Positions 12,790 through 23,489 of a DNA stretch of 64,000 bases are shown here, one piece after another (position 1 is the first letter of the stretch; each line of letters begins with the position of its first letter). The stretch is from Prosapia bicincta (taxonomy: Eukaryota; Arthropoda; Insecta; Hemiptera; Cercopidae): the NCBI GenBank assembly GCA_036971475.1, contig JBAIZL010000005.1, positions 176,804,386-176,868,385 on the forward strand. Direction: 5' to 3'. The notes under the pieces are model-generated. The model ran no database searches. It was given only the letters and a program-made list of their open reading frames with translations, and was not told the DNA's origin. The position numbers and the translations under genes are program-made.

Positions 12790-13060
12790 TTATTCGAAAA
12801 TGAAATTGAAGAAAATAAAAAAAATAATTTTCTATATTTAACAATATTAAGAAAAAATGAATCATTTGAATATATGATATACAGTAAACCAACTTTAAAG
12901 AAACCAAATTATACCAAATAATTCTAATCATCCATATAACCAAAAAATGGCTGCTTCATATACCTTCTTATATAGAAAGCATAAAATCACCATGAATTAA
13001 GAAAATAAAATACGAGGAAAAAAAATATAATCAAATTGCAATAGAAAACTGTTATAAAAT
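12790..13060 (+). pseudogene. Penelope reverse transcriptase, C-terminal fragment
   Basis: The plus-strand translation gives LTILRKNESFEYMIYSKPT, a one-base frameshift near 12,918, then NSNHPYNQKMAASYTFLYRK. This matches the PLE thumb signature (IYRKPT, then S.HP..HK.AA...L..R). Downstream, weaker segments (YNQIAIENCYKM) fit the region leading to the nuclease linker. The catalytic palm motifs are upstream of the truncation point and absent. The same frameshift is present at 38,117-38,380. Confidence 0.8.
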
Positions 13061-13259
13061 GTAATCTGTTGACCAAATTAATTATAACATTTTTTAATAA
13101 CAACATAATAATTTAATTTACAAAAATAGTAATAATTCAATATGGACTTCATTTTTATTTATAGACCATGAAATAAAAAATACTAATAAGCTATTTAAAA
13201 ATATAAATATAAAAATTGCATACACAACTAATAATAAACTTAATAAATGAGAAAAATAA

Positions 13260-13560
13260 AACAAATAATAAGCACGAAATAGGTGGTATTTATAACTTAG
13301 AATGCGAAAAATGTAATAAAACTTATATAGGTCAAACCAAGAAAAATTAACAGAAAGATATAAAGAACATTTGAATATTTATAAAAATCGAGAAACATAT
13401 AAATCAAATTTTGCAAATCATTGTATTATTAACAAGTACCAATTTCCAAATATTTAAAATATGAAACCCTTAAAAGAAAAATAATAAAGGATTAAGAATT
13501 GATATATATGATGCATATGAAGCATTCGAAATATATAAAAACAGTAATAATAACAATCTA
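13260..13560 (+). pseudogene. GIY-YIG endonuclease domain of the Penelope element
   Basis: From 13,282 the frame reads GGIYNLECEKCNKTYIGQTK, with both halves of the GIY-YIG motif and a CxxC pair between them, as in PLE nucleases. One frameshift near 13,348 leads to LTERYKEHLNIYKNRETYKS and NFANHCIINKYQFPNI, the conserved arginine/His/Asn part of the fold. Stops follow, then YDAYEAFEIYKN. The nuclease nicks DNA for element insertion; here it is nonfunctional. Confidence 0.85.
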
Positions 13561-13716
13561 GTAATAGAAAAAATACAAATACATTCTAAATTTGATACTA
13601 TATTCAATGTCTATAAAGTTACAGCAACAAAATAAACTTGGCAAATTTATAAAATTAGCAAAAATTTTATTTTTTTATTTAACATATGTTTTATATCTTG
13701 CATTATTGTATTATTC

Positions 13717-13764
13717 GTTTCTGATGATGTTAGTACTGTTTATCAACGAAAAAGCTTTGAATAT
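13717..13764 (+). ncRNA. Hammerhead-ribozyme-like core in the Penelope terminus, copy 1
   Basis: CTGATGA at 13,721-13,727 is followed by a potential stem II (GTT..AAC) and GAAA at 13,748-13,751, then AAGCTT and TTTGAAT. Hammerheads are known from PLE termini, including short dimeric variants with minimal stem III. Stem II has a mismatch here and one extra A follows GAAA, so activity is doubtful. See the better version at 57,043-57,087. Confidence 0.5.
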
Positions 13765-13801
13765 AAATTAATAAATATTCTTGTATTTGAATATCTTATG
13801 T

Positions 13802-13808
<7 letters not shown>

Positions 13809-13867
<59 letters not shown>

Positions 13868-13905
13868 ATGTTTGTTTGTGTTGTGTGTTTGTACGTATGT
13901 GTATG
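13809..13905. repeat. (TA)n(TG)n microsatellite
   Basis: A run of TA followed by TG dinucleotides abuts the 3' end of the Penelope element. It and the following 260 or so bases are absent from copy 2. Confidence 0.95.
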
Positions 13906-15783
13906 TGTGTGCGTCTACACATGATGGTATTGTTCCCATACCTCATATATTGAGAAGTCTTTCTACAGGTCGAGCGGTTTCATAAAATCCACAAATTAAT
14001 TTCAAATAAATTCTTATATTTATTAACTTTAGTTACAAAAATCATTTTGTCTAGAAAATTATAAAATTTATTCCTACAATTCATAAGAATCATAGCTCAT
14101 ACGTTTTAATGAAAATAATTTTGTTCTAATTCGAATATGTTCCATTAGTTATGAAATAAATTTCAGTAAATTATAATTTTATATGAAAACGTTTGTATGA
14201 CAGGCATCTATTTTGGTTAAATACTATAATGTTGGTTAGCCTATTATGGGATTTAGGTTGACATTTCTTCGAAAATTAATTAATTTTTTTGTGAAATAAA
14301 ATTCTGATTATATAATATATCTTTCTTTATAAAATAGAGAGCATGGTTATGTGGTCTACATTCTGATAGTCTATTTCTCCACGTCTATATGCTCAGTAAA
14401 TATTATGCGAATTTTGTCCAATTAATGGTGTTTAGTCATAGGGCGGACGTGGACTAATTAAACCGTGTTATCCTGGAGCGTTCCAGTCGTGTTAAGGAGG
14501 AATTTAATCACCAGTTGGAAGAGATTTGTCCGCCTCGTTTGTCCCCAAAGGCATAATTAACCCTTGAATTTGGCTTTTACTTTACAAGCCCCCCAGCGTT
14601 ATTTTAACGTTGCAAATCTCTGTGAACATTATTTTAGTTTTATATACAATGAGGAATAATTATATAACTGTTCTAACGTTTAGGTTGGTTCATATTGACG
14701 TCATCAAAAAAATTTTATAATTAAAAGTACATAATGGAACAATCTGGTAAAAGCTTTATCATTTTTATATGACTTTGTAGAACGTCAATTTATTTTGTAC
14801 AGCTTCTCTGTTTCTATTATGTAATCAGCAAAACATGAGGCGATGTCATTATTAACAGAGTGTAGAAGTTCCTTAAATCTATGTTGAAAACTGCAACTTG
14901 CCAAAACACGGTTTATTGACTTTTCAAATTAGTTTGTGTATTTCTGGTACTTTAGGTTTATTTGATTTGTTTGTGTTGTGTTTTATGTTGTATTGAAGTT
15001 GGCAGTATGATTTAAATGCTCAATTACGACTTGTTTTCGAGAGTTTTGGAACTTATTATTTGAGATCTTTTATAATTGTGTAATTATTATGAATTTATTT
15101 TTCCCTTAGTGTGTTGTTTTTGTTCATTGTTTATATTTTTTGCGATAATCCGTCCATCATTACATTTCGTTAATAATTTATGTGTTTTGATTTTTTTATA
15201 TATAATTGTGTTTACTTGTTGGTTGGTGTTTTCGATGGACATTGGTATATGTTTTGTGTTTAGGTACATTTATTCTTGATTTTTGTTTGAACATAATACT
15301 AAAACTTTCGTCTTTTATTGACAAGCTGAAAATACATTTGTGTACTTGAACAAATGTACACCTAAATGGAATGAGTTTATATGAAGGTATAACTATATGA
15401 AGTTACATTCTGCAATACAAAAAAACATATAAAATACAATAAAAATATTAGAACTTTTGGCAAAAAAGAAGTCAACATAACACTATAGGAATGCAAAAAT
15501 GTAGACCTATTTATAAGGTTTAATTATTTCAAATAAGGTACACCTTACACTTACTGTGCGAAACTAAATTATTTACAATTTAATTGACGTAGAAAACTAC
15601 AGCATCATATAGCTCATTATGACGACAGTTTTTTAAAACATTTTATTAAATATCATTGTAGCACCTTTTTGCTTCAATACATTTATTGTGATACAAAGGT
15701 TTGATTCCATTATCAAACTATTCGACACTACTGCTTCCTCGTAATACGTGTAAATCCTTAATTGTCCTAAGCAAAGTCGAACT
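13906..15783. other. Duplicon 1, noncoding
   Basis: No gene is supported. A moderately GC-rich block at 14,430-14,600 is well preserved in copy 2 (39,440-39,610) but has no consistent open frame. Poly-T-rich open frames at 15,076-15,279 are interrupted in copy 2. Confidence 0.5.
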
Positions 15784-15833
15784 TCAGACAAGTTCTCTGG
15801 TGGTTGCTGTGAGGGGGCGTTGTCTAGCACCCG
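15784..15833 (-). pseudogene. Truncated class B GPCR-like terminal exon, copy 1
   Basis: This is the counterpart of the 49-codon open segment in copy 2 (40,756-40,903), but only its last 50 or so bases remain. One C is missing from a homopolymer, so the end reads out of frame (NAPSQQPPENLSE instead of NAPLTGTTRELV-stop). Upstream sequence is replaced by about 425 bases unrelated to copy 2. It is clearly non-functional. Confidence 0.6.
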
Positions 15834-16757
15834 TGATTTGCCATATTAACCTAAGTAAAATAATTTGCCTGATGGTACAGACATTCTCGGATTACGAAAA
15901 AATAATAAAACATGACTCTGGCACCCCAAACATCTATTTAAATATAAATATGATAACCTAACTTTACCAACACATCCTAATTTGTATACATTCAATGAAC
16001 CATACCATTATAATATACCACTAAGTGGAACAGGAATTGTCCGTTATTGCATTACCGACACAAGATGAGATCTATTTCACACATAAAACTATTACCTTAC
16101 TTTGGGAAACCTATTTGTTTTTCAAGTAGACCTTTCTTAACTGGATATTTTGTTGCTATATTGAAAAATGCCTTGATTTTAATGAATTATAACCCTATGC
16201 ACACTTATATAAAGACGTCTTGAGTATTTAAATTTTGGAAACAATAAGTGAACGTAACAAAGCCACCAACATCATTTGCCGTTTTTATTAAATTTAGAAA
16301 AAAACTTTTTAGAATTATTTTAAAGACTTTAACAAATTTTTGACGATTGCAACCCCAGCTCGATCCTTCCTCTTACATGCGTTGCGAGAGAATGAACAAA
16401 AGTCTATTTCCCACAGGAACTTAACACCTGATTCGCAAATATGCCCACCATTTTGCGTTCAGGAAAGGCCTTGCGTTGGTGTACAACAGGGCGGGCTTCC
16501 TACTAGCTTTGTCAATGAACATTTTCAAAAAACAAAAATTTGTTCATAACAAAGCCGATTTTTTATTTACTAAGCAACAAGTATTCATCTAACATACTAT
16601 ATTGCAATCAAAAATGATTCAGCAAGTTACACCTTTTACATCTCCTTTACACTCATTGATGGTATATGATGGCACAGCACTGCCTGGCTCATACCTTTAA
16701 TGCTACCTTGGCATACTTCCTCTTTATGACAATGAAAGTGTCCTCAGAATCGTCATG
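15834..16757. other. Duplicon 1: replaced segment and noncoding DNA
   Basis: Bases 15,834-16,258 have no counterpart in copy 2, where about 150 different bases lie instead. Bases 16,259-16,757 align again. A GC-richer patch at 16,340-16,510 is open for short runs on both strands, but no frame is kept in both copies and I do not recognise a product. Confidence 0.5.
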
Positions 16758-16958
16758 AATAACAAACTTCTAATCCCTAACACTCATAATTTTCGATTGT
16801 AAAGGAAAATTTGATTTCCTGTTCAAACTGTAACGGATAAAATAGAAGGGATTAGGGCGGAGGGTCGATGAAAAAAATGCTTTAGACAAACCTCTTGTAA
16901 CTTTACATGTGAGGTTATAGTAATCGTCCGGTGTAACATTACTAGAAATATCTCTCAA
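16758..16958 (-). other. Unidentified conserved open segment, copy 1
   Basis: The minus strand is open for 62 codons (starting MRDISSNVTPDDYYNLTCKV). In copy 2 the same frame is longer (81 codons, 41,411-41,656) because a Trp codon there is a stop here. After that stop the peptide continues KFVIHDDSEDTFIV in both. Differences between copies include several amino-acid replacements, so there is no clear sign of selection. It could be an exon or a repeat fragment; I do not recognise it. Confidence 0.3.
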
Positions 16959-18189
16959 AGTATCTCATGTGGGTAAATACAAAATATTGGTATTTAAACG
17001 TTTATTTAAAAACATAAAAGAACTTTATGATCCATATTTGAATATCTATACATTATGTACAGAGTTACTTCTAGAATAAATAATGTGAAATTTTAACAGC
17101 CCTGTATATTACAATACATATTTTGCATCACTCCCCTATGTGTTTTATATTTGTGACATGTTTATTTACTAACGCTTCAGTTATTTCCAACTCAACAAAG
17201 TAAACGTCAATATACGTAACTTAACGTCAACTGGATGTTTTCCTTTTATATATATTTCTCAGGCACATACTTTTGCAATTTATATTTTAGCCTTTTTAAA
17301 CATTACAAATAACAAATTTCATATCAAAGTACTAAAGATAAACTAAATGTACATAATAGCGACGGAATAGAGTGTTTACAGAAAAAGGTACCTCAATATG
17401 TCAAAGCTAAAAAAAAGATTATAGACCATTGAGAATAATGAAATGCACTGATTGAATTCTATTAAACAAGGTTTTTGAACTCTCACTACAACGCAGCATA
17501 ATTTTGTTTGCATAAAACTTTCTCATAAGCACGATAGCATCACTTCTTCTTAAAGAGTTTCTTCAACAATGGGTAACACGCAAATTATGACTAGATGGTT
17601 GCAACAAAATCATATATAAAGCGTAAATAGCTGACACTTGCTAGCATTGTTTATTAACTTTAAAAAAACGTACTCGTAAGCTGACACACAATGTTATTAA
17701 TTTGCCCAACATATAGCTTCAAATATGATTATTTCATAAACCTTCCCAGAAATCAAAATACTAATGCATATAATTAACTAACGGTTGCGAATAATTGAGA
17801 TTGGGCAAAAGAATTTCGAAGGTCATCAAGAACAGAGCCGTTTTTTAAAACAGCGACGACTATATGACAGCATTTGAGCAGTTTTTAAATTCAGTTATTT
17901 CTCTCTTGTTTCTTTATAAATCAATTAGAACTCGCTATTGTTATTCGTTGCATTTATTATGATTTGCAGCTGACTAAAGAGCCTCGTGCACCTATTTTTT
18001 ATTTATTAGACCTATTCAAATCTTTTCTGTTACAGATACATACATGGCTGATGCTTAAAACCCCAGCACAAGTACTACATTTGTAAAACTGTTAATTTTA
18101 CGTTGAGTTAGTGGGGGCGATAAGGTCTCCGTGGCAATGGGCCCTGGGCTCAAGGGGGCCGCAATTGCCCATCAAAATAGAAATAAATT
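16959..18189. other. Duplicon 1, noncoding
   Basis: AT-rich sequence aligned with 41,657-42,900 in copy 2. No supported gene, RNA or repeat. Confidence 0.5.
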
Positions 18190-18390
18190 GATTGTATCGC
18201 CTTACCTGTCTTAACTTCTGCCCGCCTCACAAGAATGATCCATTCGGCGGCGTGTCGGTCCGTACTAGTCGCTCCGCGGTTGGAAGGTTAGCCTCAAGTA
18301 CGAATGAATGCAGTATAACCGAATACTATGCTTGGATCGGGCTCGATCTCGCGTCGTGCCACCCTACTCTGCTCACGCCTTAATAGGCCT
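18190..18390 (-). promoter_or_regulatory. Candidate minus-strand promoter and 5' exon (GC-rich island)
   Basis: A compact GC-rich, CpG-containing island in otherwise AT-rich DNA. On the minus strand it starts near a TATATAGG sequence (about 18,390) and ends with AAGACAG|GTAAGG at about 18,209, a good match to a splice donor. Copy 2 keeps the same layout (42,900-43,095), including the donor. There is no open frame, so it would be an untranslated first exon. This is inference from composition and one splice signal. Confidence 0.3.
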
Positions 18391-18559
18391 ATATAATACT
18401 ATATAATGCGTGTTGTATAGTCGAAGGCCAGCTTGTTGTCCCACAATTTAATCAAAGACTTATTTACGTTTTATGCTGTTTATTACGTTAACGTTCAAAT
18501 AGTTTTTCTGTTATATATGATATTAATGTTATAGCCTTAATAAGTGAAAACATTATATT

Positions 18560-19445
18560 TTAGTATTTATTGTTAATATACAACCGCAAGGTACATATCA
18601 TTTAAAACCTAAAATCACACCATAATATTTACAAATAGATCTCTTCCTCCCACATTTGGTTTATTGTCAGCGTAGTCTAGTTAAAATGGGACTCTTCGGG
18701 ATCGATTTTCAAGAAGGGAGAATAATACGTCACATAAAATAATTCAAATCCTGACTGAAGTAGCAGACGACCCTCACTGTGTCATCACTTATGATTTGTA
18801 CTGATTTTACTATTATTGAACAATAACACGTGTGTACAGTGTCTTTATGGAAAAACAATTTTGTCATTTTACCGGTTGTAAAGTTTACCTTCCATATGAA
18901 ATTGTTGAGTTTGTTTATAATTGAATTAAAAAATATTTTTGTGAATTGTATTTAGAGAGACATTTTTGAATACATATGTACAATGCTGAAAGATATATTT
19001 TAATATGCATTTAGCTTTATTTGTTTTTTAATAGCTTGAAGGAATGTGTGCTTTCCTGTGTGCCAGGAAATAACAAACACATAAGTAGCATTACGTAGCG
19101 GTGCCGCATTATGAGTACAATTATTCAACAAATTTTGAAGTAAATTGGAGAATATTACTCTAAATTCAAATACTGGACAATTACAGTGTATACGAAACGA
19201 ACAAAAGAAATTATACGGATATAAATCCACTTGCCCGGATTAGGACAAAACTCTAAATGGAAAATGCAAGTATAAAAGTTGTTTTATTGCTTAGAAGACT
19301 TGTAGTAATAAATCTTGATGCTATTCCCACATTTATTGCAGTTTATACCGTGAAACTATTCTTTGAGGTAAGGAAACAGTAATAACAATGGGTCGACGGA
19401 TGAACAACCTGGTTTTACATGAATAGAGACTTGGACGTTGAAAAT
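18560..19445 (+). pseudogene. Unidentified protein-gene remnant, lineage II (copy 1)
   Basis: The inverted homologue of 10,560-11,290. One plus-strand frame (18,691-18,924) reads ILTEVADDPHCVITYDLY, TGA, FYYY, TGA, TITRVYSVFM, then HFTGCKVYLPYEIVEFVYN and a third TGA. The first two in-frame TGA codons stand where lineage I has Ser (TCA) and Cys (TGT). About 350 bases on, ATG at 19,258 opens a frame ending FIAVYTVKLFFEVRKQ and a stop, matching lineage I's FIAVYIVKLFLEMKKRK. An extra 180 or so bases lie between the two blocks. The protein is not recognised. The duplicate is at 43,262-44,145. Confidence 0.45.
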
Positions 19446-20539
19446 TATGTCAATTAGTTTATAGAAATATTTTTTTTTTTAAATAAAGTTCATTATAAAT
19501 TACAAATAAAATTTCCCCACGGTGAATAATGGCAACATAAGCTTTAAGTGAATAATATTTCCAGTTGGTTATTCTTACTTTGCATTCAACTTAAATTTTC
19601 CTCATCGTTCTAGTTTAAGTTATACATTTCCACAGATGAGAGCAGAAAAAAGTGTCTTGAATGCTTATAAAGGTTTAATTCTTTTAAATATTCTATTTTT
19701 TTTAAATGAGACAATATGGTCTAACATATTTAAATCGAATTAAAAAAACGTCTTTACAAGTAGTCTAAGTCACTAAATCCCTAAATATTACTAGGAGAAG
19801 TGACAGATACATTTTTAAAGTAGTTTTGATTTTTGTTTGTTCAGTTTCTACCAATAATAAATACATGTTTAACTATGGCTTCATGGTTACTATGAAGTGA
19901 CCATTGCTGACGTAGGTGAGTAAATTTGTTAATTGCAGCTTTGAGATATCAGTGTAGCCAACCCTTCATGAGTTGCGGTTCAGACACAGATACAAGCCTT
20001 CATTTTGAGAATTTCGTCCATTACCTTTGCTTTCTCTGTAGCAAAGTATTTCATATATTACATAATATTGGTAAAGTGGTCATATGTTGAATCATATTAT
20101 AAAATAATTGTAATTATGTCTCCCAATTATATCTTCTATCATTTGAATTTATAATATTTTGTTGAGATTATGCTATTAGGATAATGGTCAACTTTATTCC
20201 TTGTATGTTAAACAAAGTAAACCTAAATAGAAAATACATTTCCCTAATATAATATTAACATTGGTCATCAATATTGTAAACATATAAAATTTAGTTGAAC
20301 TCTTCTGTCGATAAAAGCAGTGTAAATATATTTATATAAAACAGACAGAAATTAATTTCCGGCCCCGTCAGGATGACAAATATCGGAAGGGGAGGCCATT
20401 TTTTGCGCTAAACGCTTAGCCCATTAAACAATCAGTTACCATAAGTGAAAAATTTAGTTGATGCACATTTTTTTTTATCGTACAAATGTTAAGAAACAGT
20501 TCGGTAATTATTTTAAAACGTATTATATTAATATAAATA
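19446..20539. other. Duplicon 1, noncoding
   Basis: AT-rich sequence aligned with 44,146-45,184. A GC-richer patch near 20,355-20,400 is kept in copy 2 but shows no stable frame. Confidence 0.5.
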
Positions 20540-20540
20540 A

Positions 20541-20584
<44 letters not shown>
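20540..20584. repeat. (TA)n microsatellite
   Basis: Uninterrupted TA dinucleotides after AATAAATAAA. The equivalent run in copy 2 is 45,187-45,235 with one interruption. Confidence 0.95.
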
Positions 20585-20586
<2 letters not shown>

Positions 20587-20841
20587 TATACTTGTTATTT
20601 GTGTGAAAAAGTGCACCAGTAACTAATTTAAATTGTAATTCGTATCACTCGGTGTCTAAGTATTGGCGATGAAATGTTACCTTTTCTTGAAATGATTATA
20701 AAATTTATTTGACACCTTTGAAACAAATTGGAAAATTTCACACTCAGTAAAAGAAATTCCGTATTTAACTACAAACATGTTACAGTTTTCACTATATCTC
20801 TGTCTTTCCTGCTCTCTTTCACCCACGCGCAGTTATACACC

Positions 20842-20844
<3 letters not shown>

Positions 20845-20884
<40 letters not shown>

Positions 20885-20889
20885 CGACA

Positions 20890-20932
<43 letters not shown>

Positions 20933-20952
20933 ACACACACACACACACACAG
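20845..20952. repeat. (CA)n microsatellite at the right edge of duplicon 1
   Basis: CA repeat with one GCGACACAA interruption. Sequence similarity to copy 2 stops within this tract; what follows differs in the two places. The copy-2 tract (45,487-45,757) is more than twice as long. Confidence 0.95.
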
Positions 20953-21039
20953 GTTTGTATGAGGACCTCGGTGTGCCGGAGTTAAAGACTAACCGAGGAC
21001 TCCATAATTTTCCGAAACCGACTAATGAGGTCTCGCCTA

Positions 21040-21240
21040 ATTATACCTAAAAGAATTGAATAGTTCGACAATAAATTATGGTGATGTGTTATGTTTTAAA
21101 TTCTGAATCAAATGGTATAAGTTTTTTATTTTGGAAATGATTTTAAAAATTTGATTTTTTTGCACGCTAGCGAGGTCTTGCTGTTTTAGAACCTACTACT
21201 GTGGCCTCAGCTTCACTATATACTGTGAAATCTGTTATTA
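21040..21240 (+). repeat. Direct repeat B, left copy
   Basis: About 200 bases here (core AATAAATTATGG, then GGTCTTG.TGTTTTAGAACCTACTACTG) recur in the same orientation at 28,545-28,740. The two copies bound the single-copy spacer: B follows duplicon 1 and its mate immediately precedes duplicon 2. Confidence 0.8.
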
Positions 21241-23489
21241 TAATACAATACAAAATTTTTAAAAAAATAGATATTGCAATTATATTAGAATATAAGTCGG
21301 GTCTCAATAAATTATGAATCTTGGCTAAAGTTTTTTCACTTTTAAAATTCGTAATTATAATTGGAATATAAATTCAAGTATTCTATTTTGTTTTTACTGA
21401 TAATTTAAATTTCCAGTATTTTGAAATTGTAAAATAGTAGGCCTATACATTAAATTTTACAACTAGATGTATGATTTTCCTCTAGATGTAAAATTTTAGA
21501 ATGATTAAAGCGCTATTTTTAATCCAGTAAAAAATGTTTGAAATATTTTGCAGTTTTTTATGGTATATAACAGATTTAATAAAAAATCTATAAATTCTAA
21601 TGTGTGTACAATTTAAATAAAACCTCTGTTGACCGGATAATGAACCGCCTAAGACCTCGGTTGTATGTTAAGAAAATGTCGATTCCTGGCTATGCCGTTA
21701 CTGTACCGCACCAATTTCAGGTATATGAAACACATTTAAAAAATTTAAGACGTTACAACTAATATTAAAATAATGTCTCACAGCATCATTTTCAGAGCCA
21801 TGTTATATACTCCATTAGCTCTAGTATATATTATGTTCTCGTAATATAACTGTAATGGCATTTATTTAAAACATATTAACAAGCAAAATTTGTTTTATAT
21901 TTGTTTAATATCAATTACAATATTTTGTCGATTGTTGTTAATTACAAAATTAGACCACGGTTAGTTTGTTCAGTTGATCTAGGAATTAAGAGTTAATGTT
22001 GAAAACAGGATTCCTAAATGCTCGCGATATCTTGTACTTTTAATGCCGAATATGGAGGTTTATACATGTATACCAATGGGTCCTGACGAAATGACAATAA
22101 CCGGTTACAGTTACAGATTAAATGACTTTTTTCACAAAATAACAATCCGTTCTAGGTGTCTAAACAATTTTCTGGGATATATCCGCATATTACAAGATCA
22201 TTTTTATTATAAACAAAGGCTACTGTTACCTATTTTCTTTTGATTTCATACAAGTCATCCTAGTATTATTCATTACAACCCTATAATATTATAGCACTTT
22301 ATGAACAAGGTGGTTATTTAATCAAGGTGGTTTTGGAAACTCACTGTTCACTAAAAAATTTACTTTATATTCACACGAATTGTTAGTTCACTTGTTAGAC
22401 ACGGCACAGGACGGCACATTTTCACAATTAACTCTTTCCAACTAACCTTCTCAACCCCTACTAAAGATATTTTTGGCTAACGGAGAGACAGATGTTCAAC
22501 CCTACCATAATCTTTACCTGGATTCTCTCTCTCTTGTCAAGTACAAGAAACCACCCTGTCTTATACTTCAAAAATTAGTTAAGCAAATATATTCAAGACC
22601 TTATTTCTCTTTATAACTTAAACCTATTATTCTAAATTCCAATTATGTAATTTTAATGTCTATTAATTTTAATGTCTATGCTAATGTTTTTTTTTAATGG
22701 CTATGGTCGACACTTCACTAGATTACAAAACAAATATTTCATTTAGAGCTCCAAATTTTAAACATGTATTTTAGTATTTTTTACTTTCATATATATAGTC
22801 TTAAATAAATTATATAGACTACTTGTAAACTTTGCTAGTACAAGTTTTATAACGATTGAATCCTGAATACTCAATATTTCAATGCTGAAATATTAAGCTC
22901 TTATTTCAGAGTTTATAAAATCAACAAAAATTAGTTTTTTTTGAAAGTCATAGACGTATTGCAGTATTTAATTTGATTAATACATGTATTGCATATTCTT
23001 CATATTAAAACAATATTTCTCCCGCATAGCGTAAAGTTTAACTACCAGTTCTCATTATGCATCTAAAGTTCAAATTTCATTAGAAATTTGGTTAAGAGTT
23101 GAAGCAAATACCGCTTAATCGATTATATAAAATGATTTTTATTTTGTACAGAATAAATTTCTTTTATTTTATAAAGAAGGAAGAAAATTTATTTGATGCT
23201 ACTAATTAGATGAATTAGAAAATACTGTAAAAAACTATTAAAAATGCTACATTAATTATTTTAGGCTGTTAAAATTAATGATCAAAAATATTTATCCGCT
23301 TGATTATAAGAAACCTATTAATAATCAATAACCGTGTTAAACATATTAATACAATACTAAAATACATGATTATCACTGTAAATGTAATTTTATGTCAAAT
23401 GCGAGTTTTATTATTTTTTAAATATTCAGTCTGTTAAATCTAGATATATGTTACTTATAAGTTACTGTGGATTATTATAATAAATAACC
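21241..23489. other. Spacer, noncoding
   Basis: Strongly AT-rich spacer between the duplicons. No gene, RNA or element is supported. A short open frame at 22,043-22,243 has no recognisable features. Confidence 0.5.

Larger units (their letters stand above)
12417..13808 (+). mobile_element. Penelope-like retroelement with repeated termini (pseudo-LTRs), dead
   Basis: Two direct repeats of about 235 bases (12,417-12,653 and 13,571-13,808, both starting AAATACAAATACATTCTAAA) flank a 5'-truncated body. The body encodes a reverse-transcriptase C-terminal region and a GIY-YIG nuclease domain. This partial-tandem arrangement is typical of Penelope-like elements. The body has at least two frameshifts and several stops, shared with copy 2, so the element was inactive before the duplication. 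It is followed directly by a TA/TG microsatellite. Confidence 0.85.
3071..20952 (+). repeat. Segmental duplication, copy 1 (about 17.9 kb)
   Basis: This segment aligns from end to end, in the same orientation, with 28,741-45,757 (offset about 25,670 at the left edge). The left edge is a poly-T tract followed by TTTGCTAATATTTTACAAAG in both copies. The right edge is a CA microsatellite preceded by CTTTCACCCACGCGCA. Sequence specific to copy 1 includes about 43 bases near 3,440, a second 70-bp unit at 6,063-6,200, about 57 bases near 6,475, about 290 bases at 8,740-9,030, about 345 bases at 13,810-14,160, and about 425 bases at 15,834-16,258. The listed features sit at matching places in both copies. 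Shared lesions in the enclosed Penelope element show that it was already dead when the segment duplicated. Confidence 0.95.

Noticed and set aside
12755..12943. 62-codon minus-strand open frame seen in both duplicons
   Set aside because: It is the antisense shadow of the Penelope reverse-transcriptase fragment.
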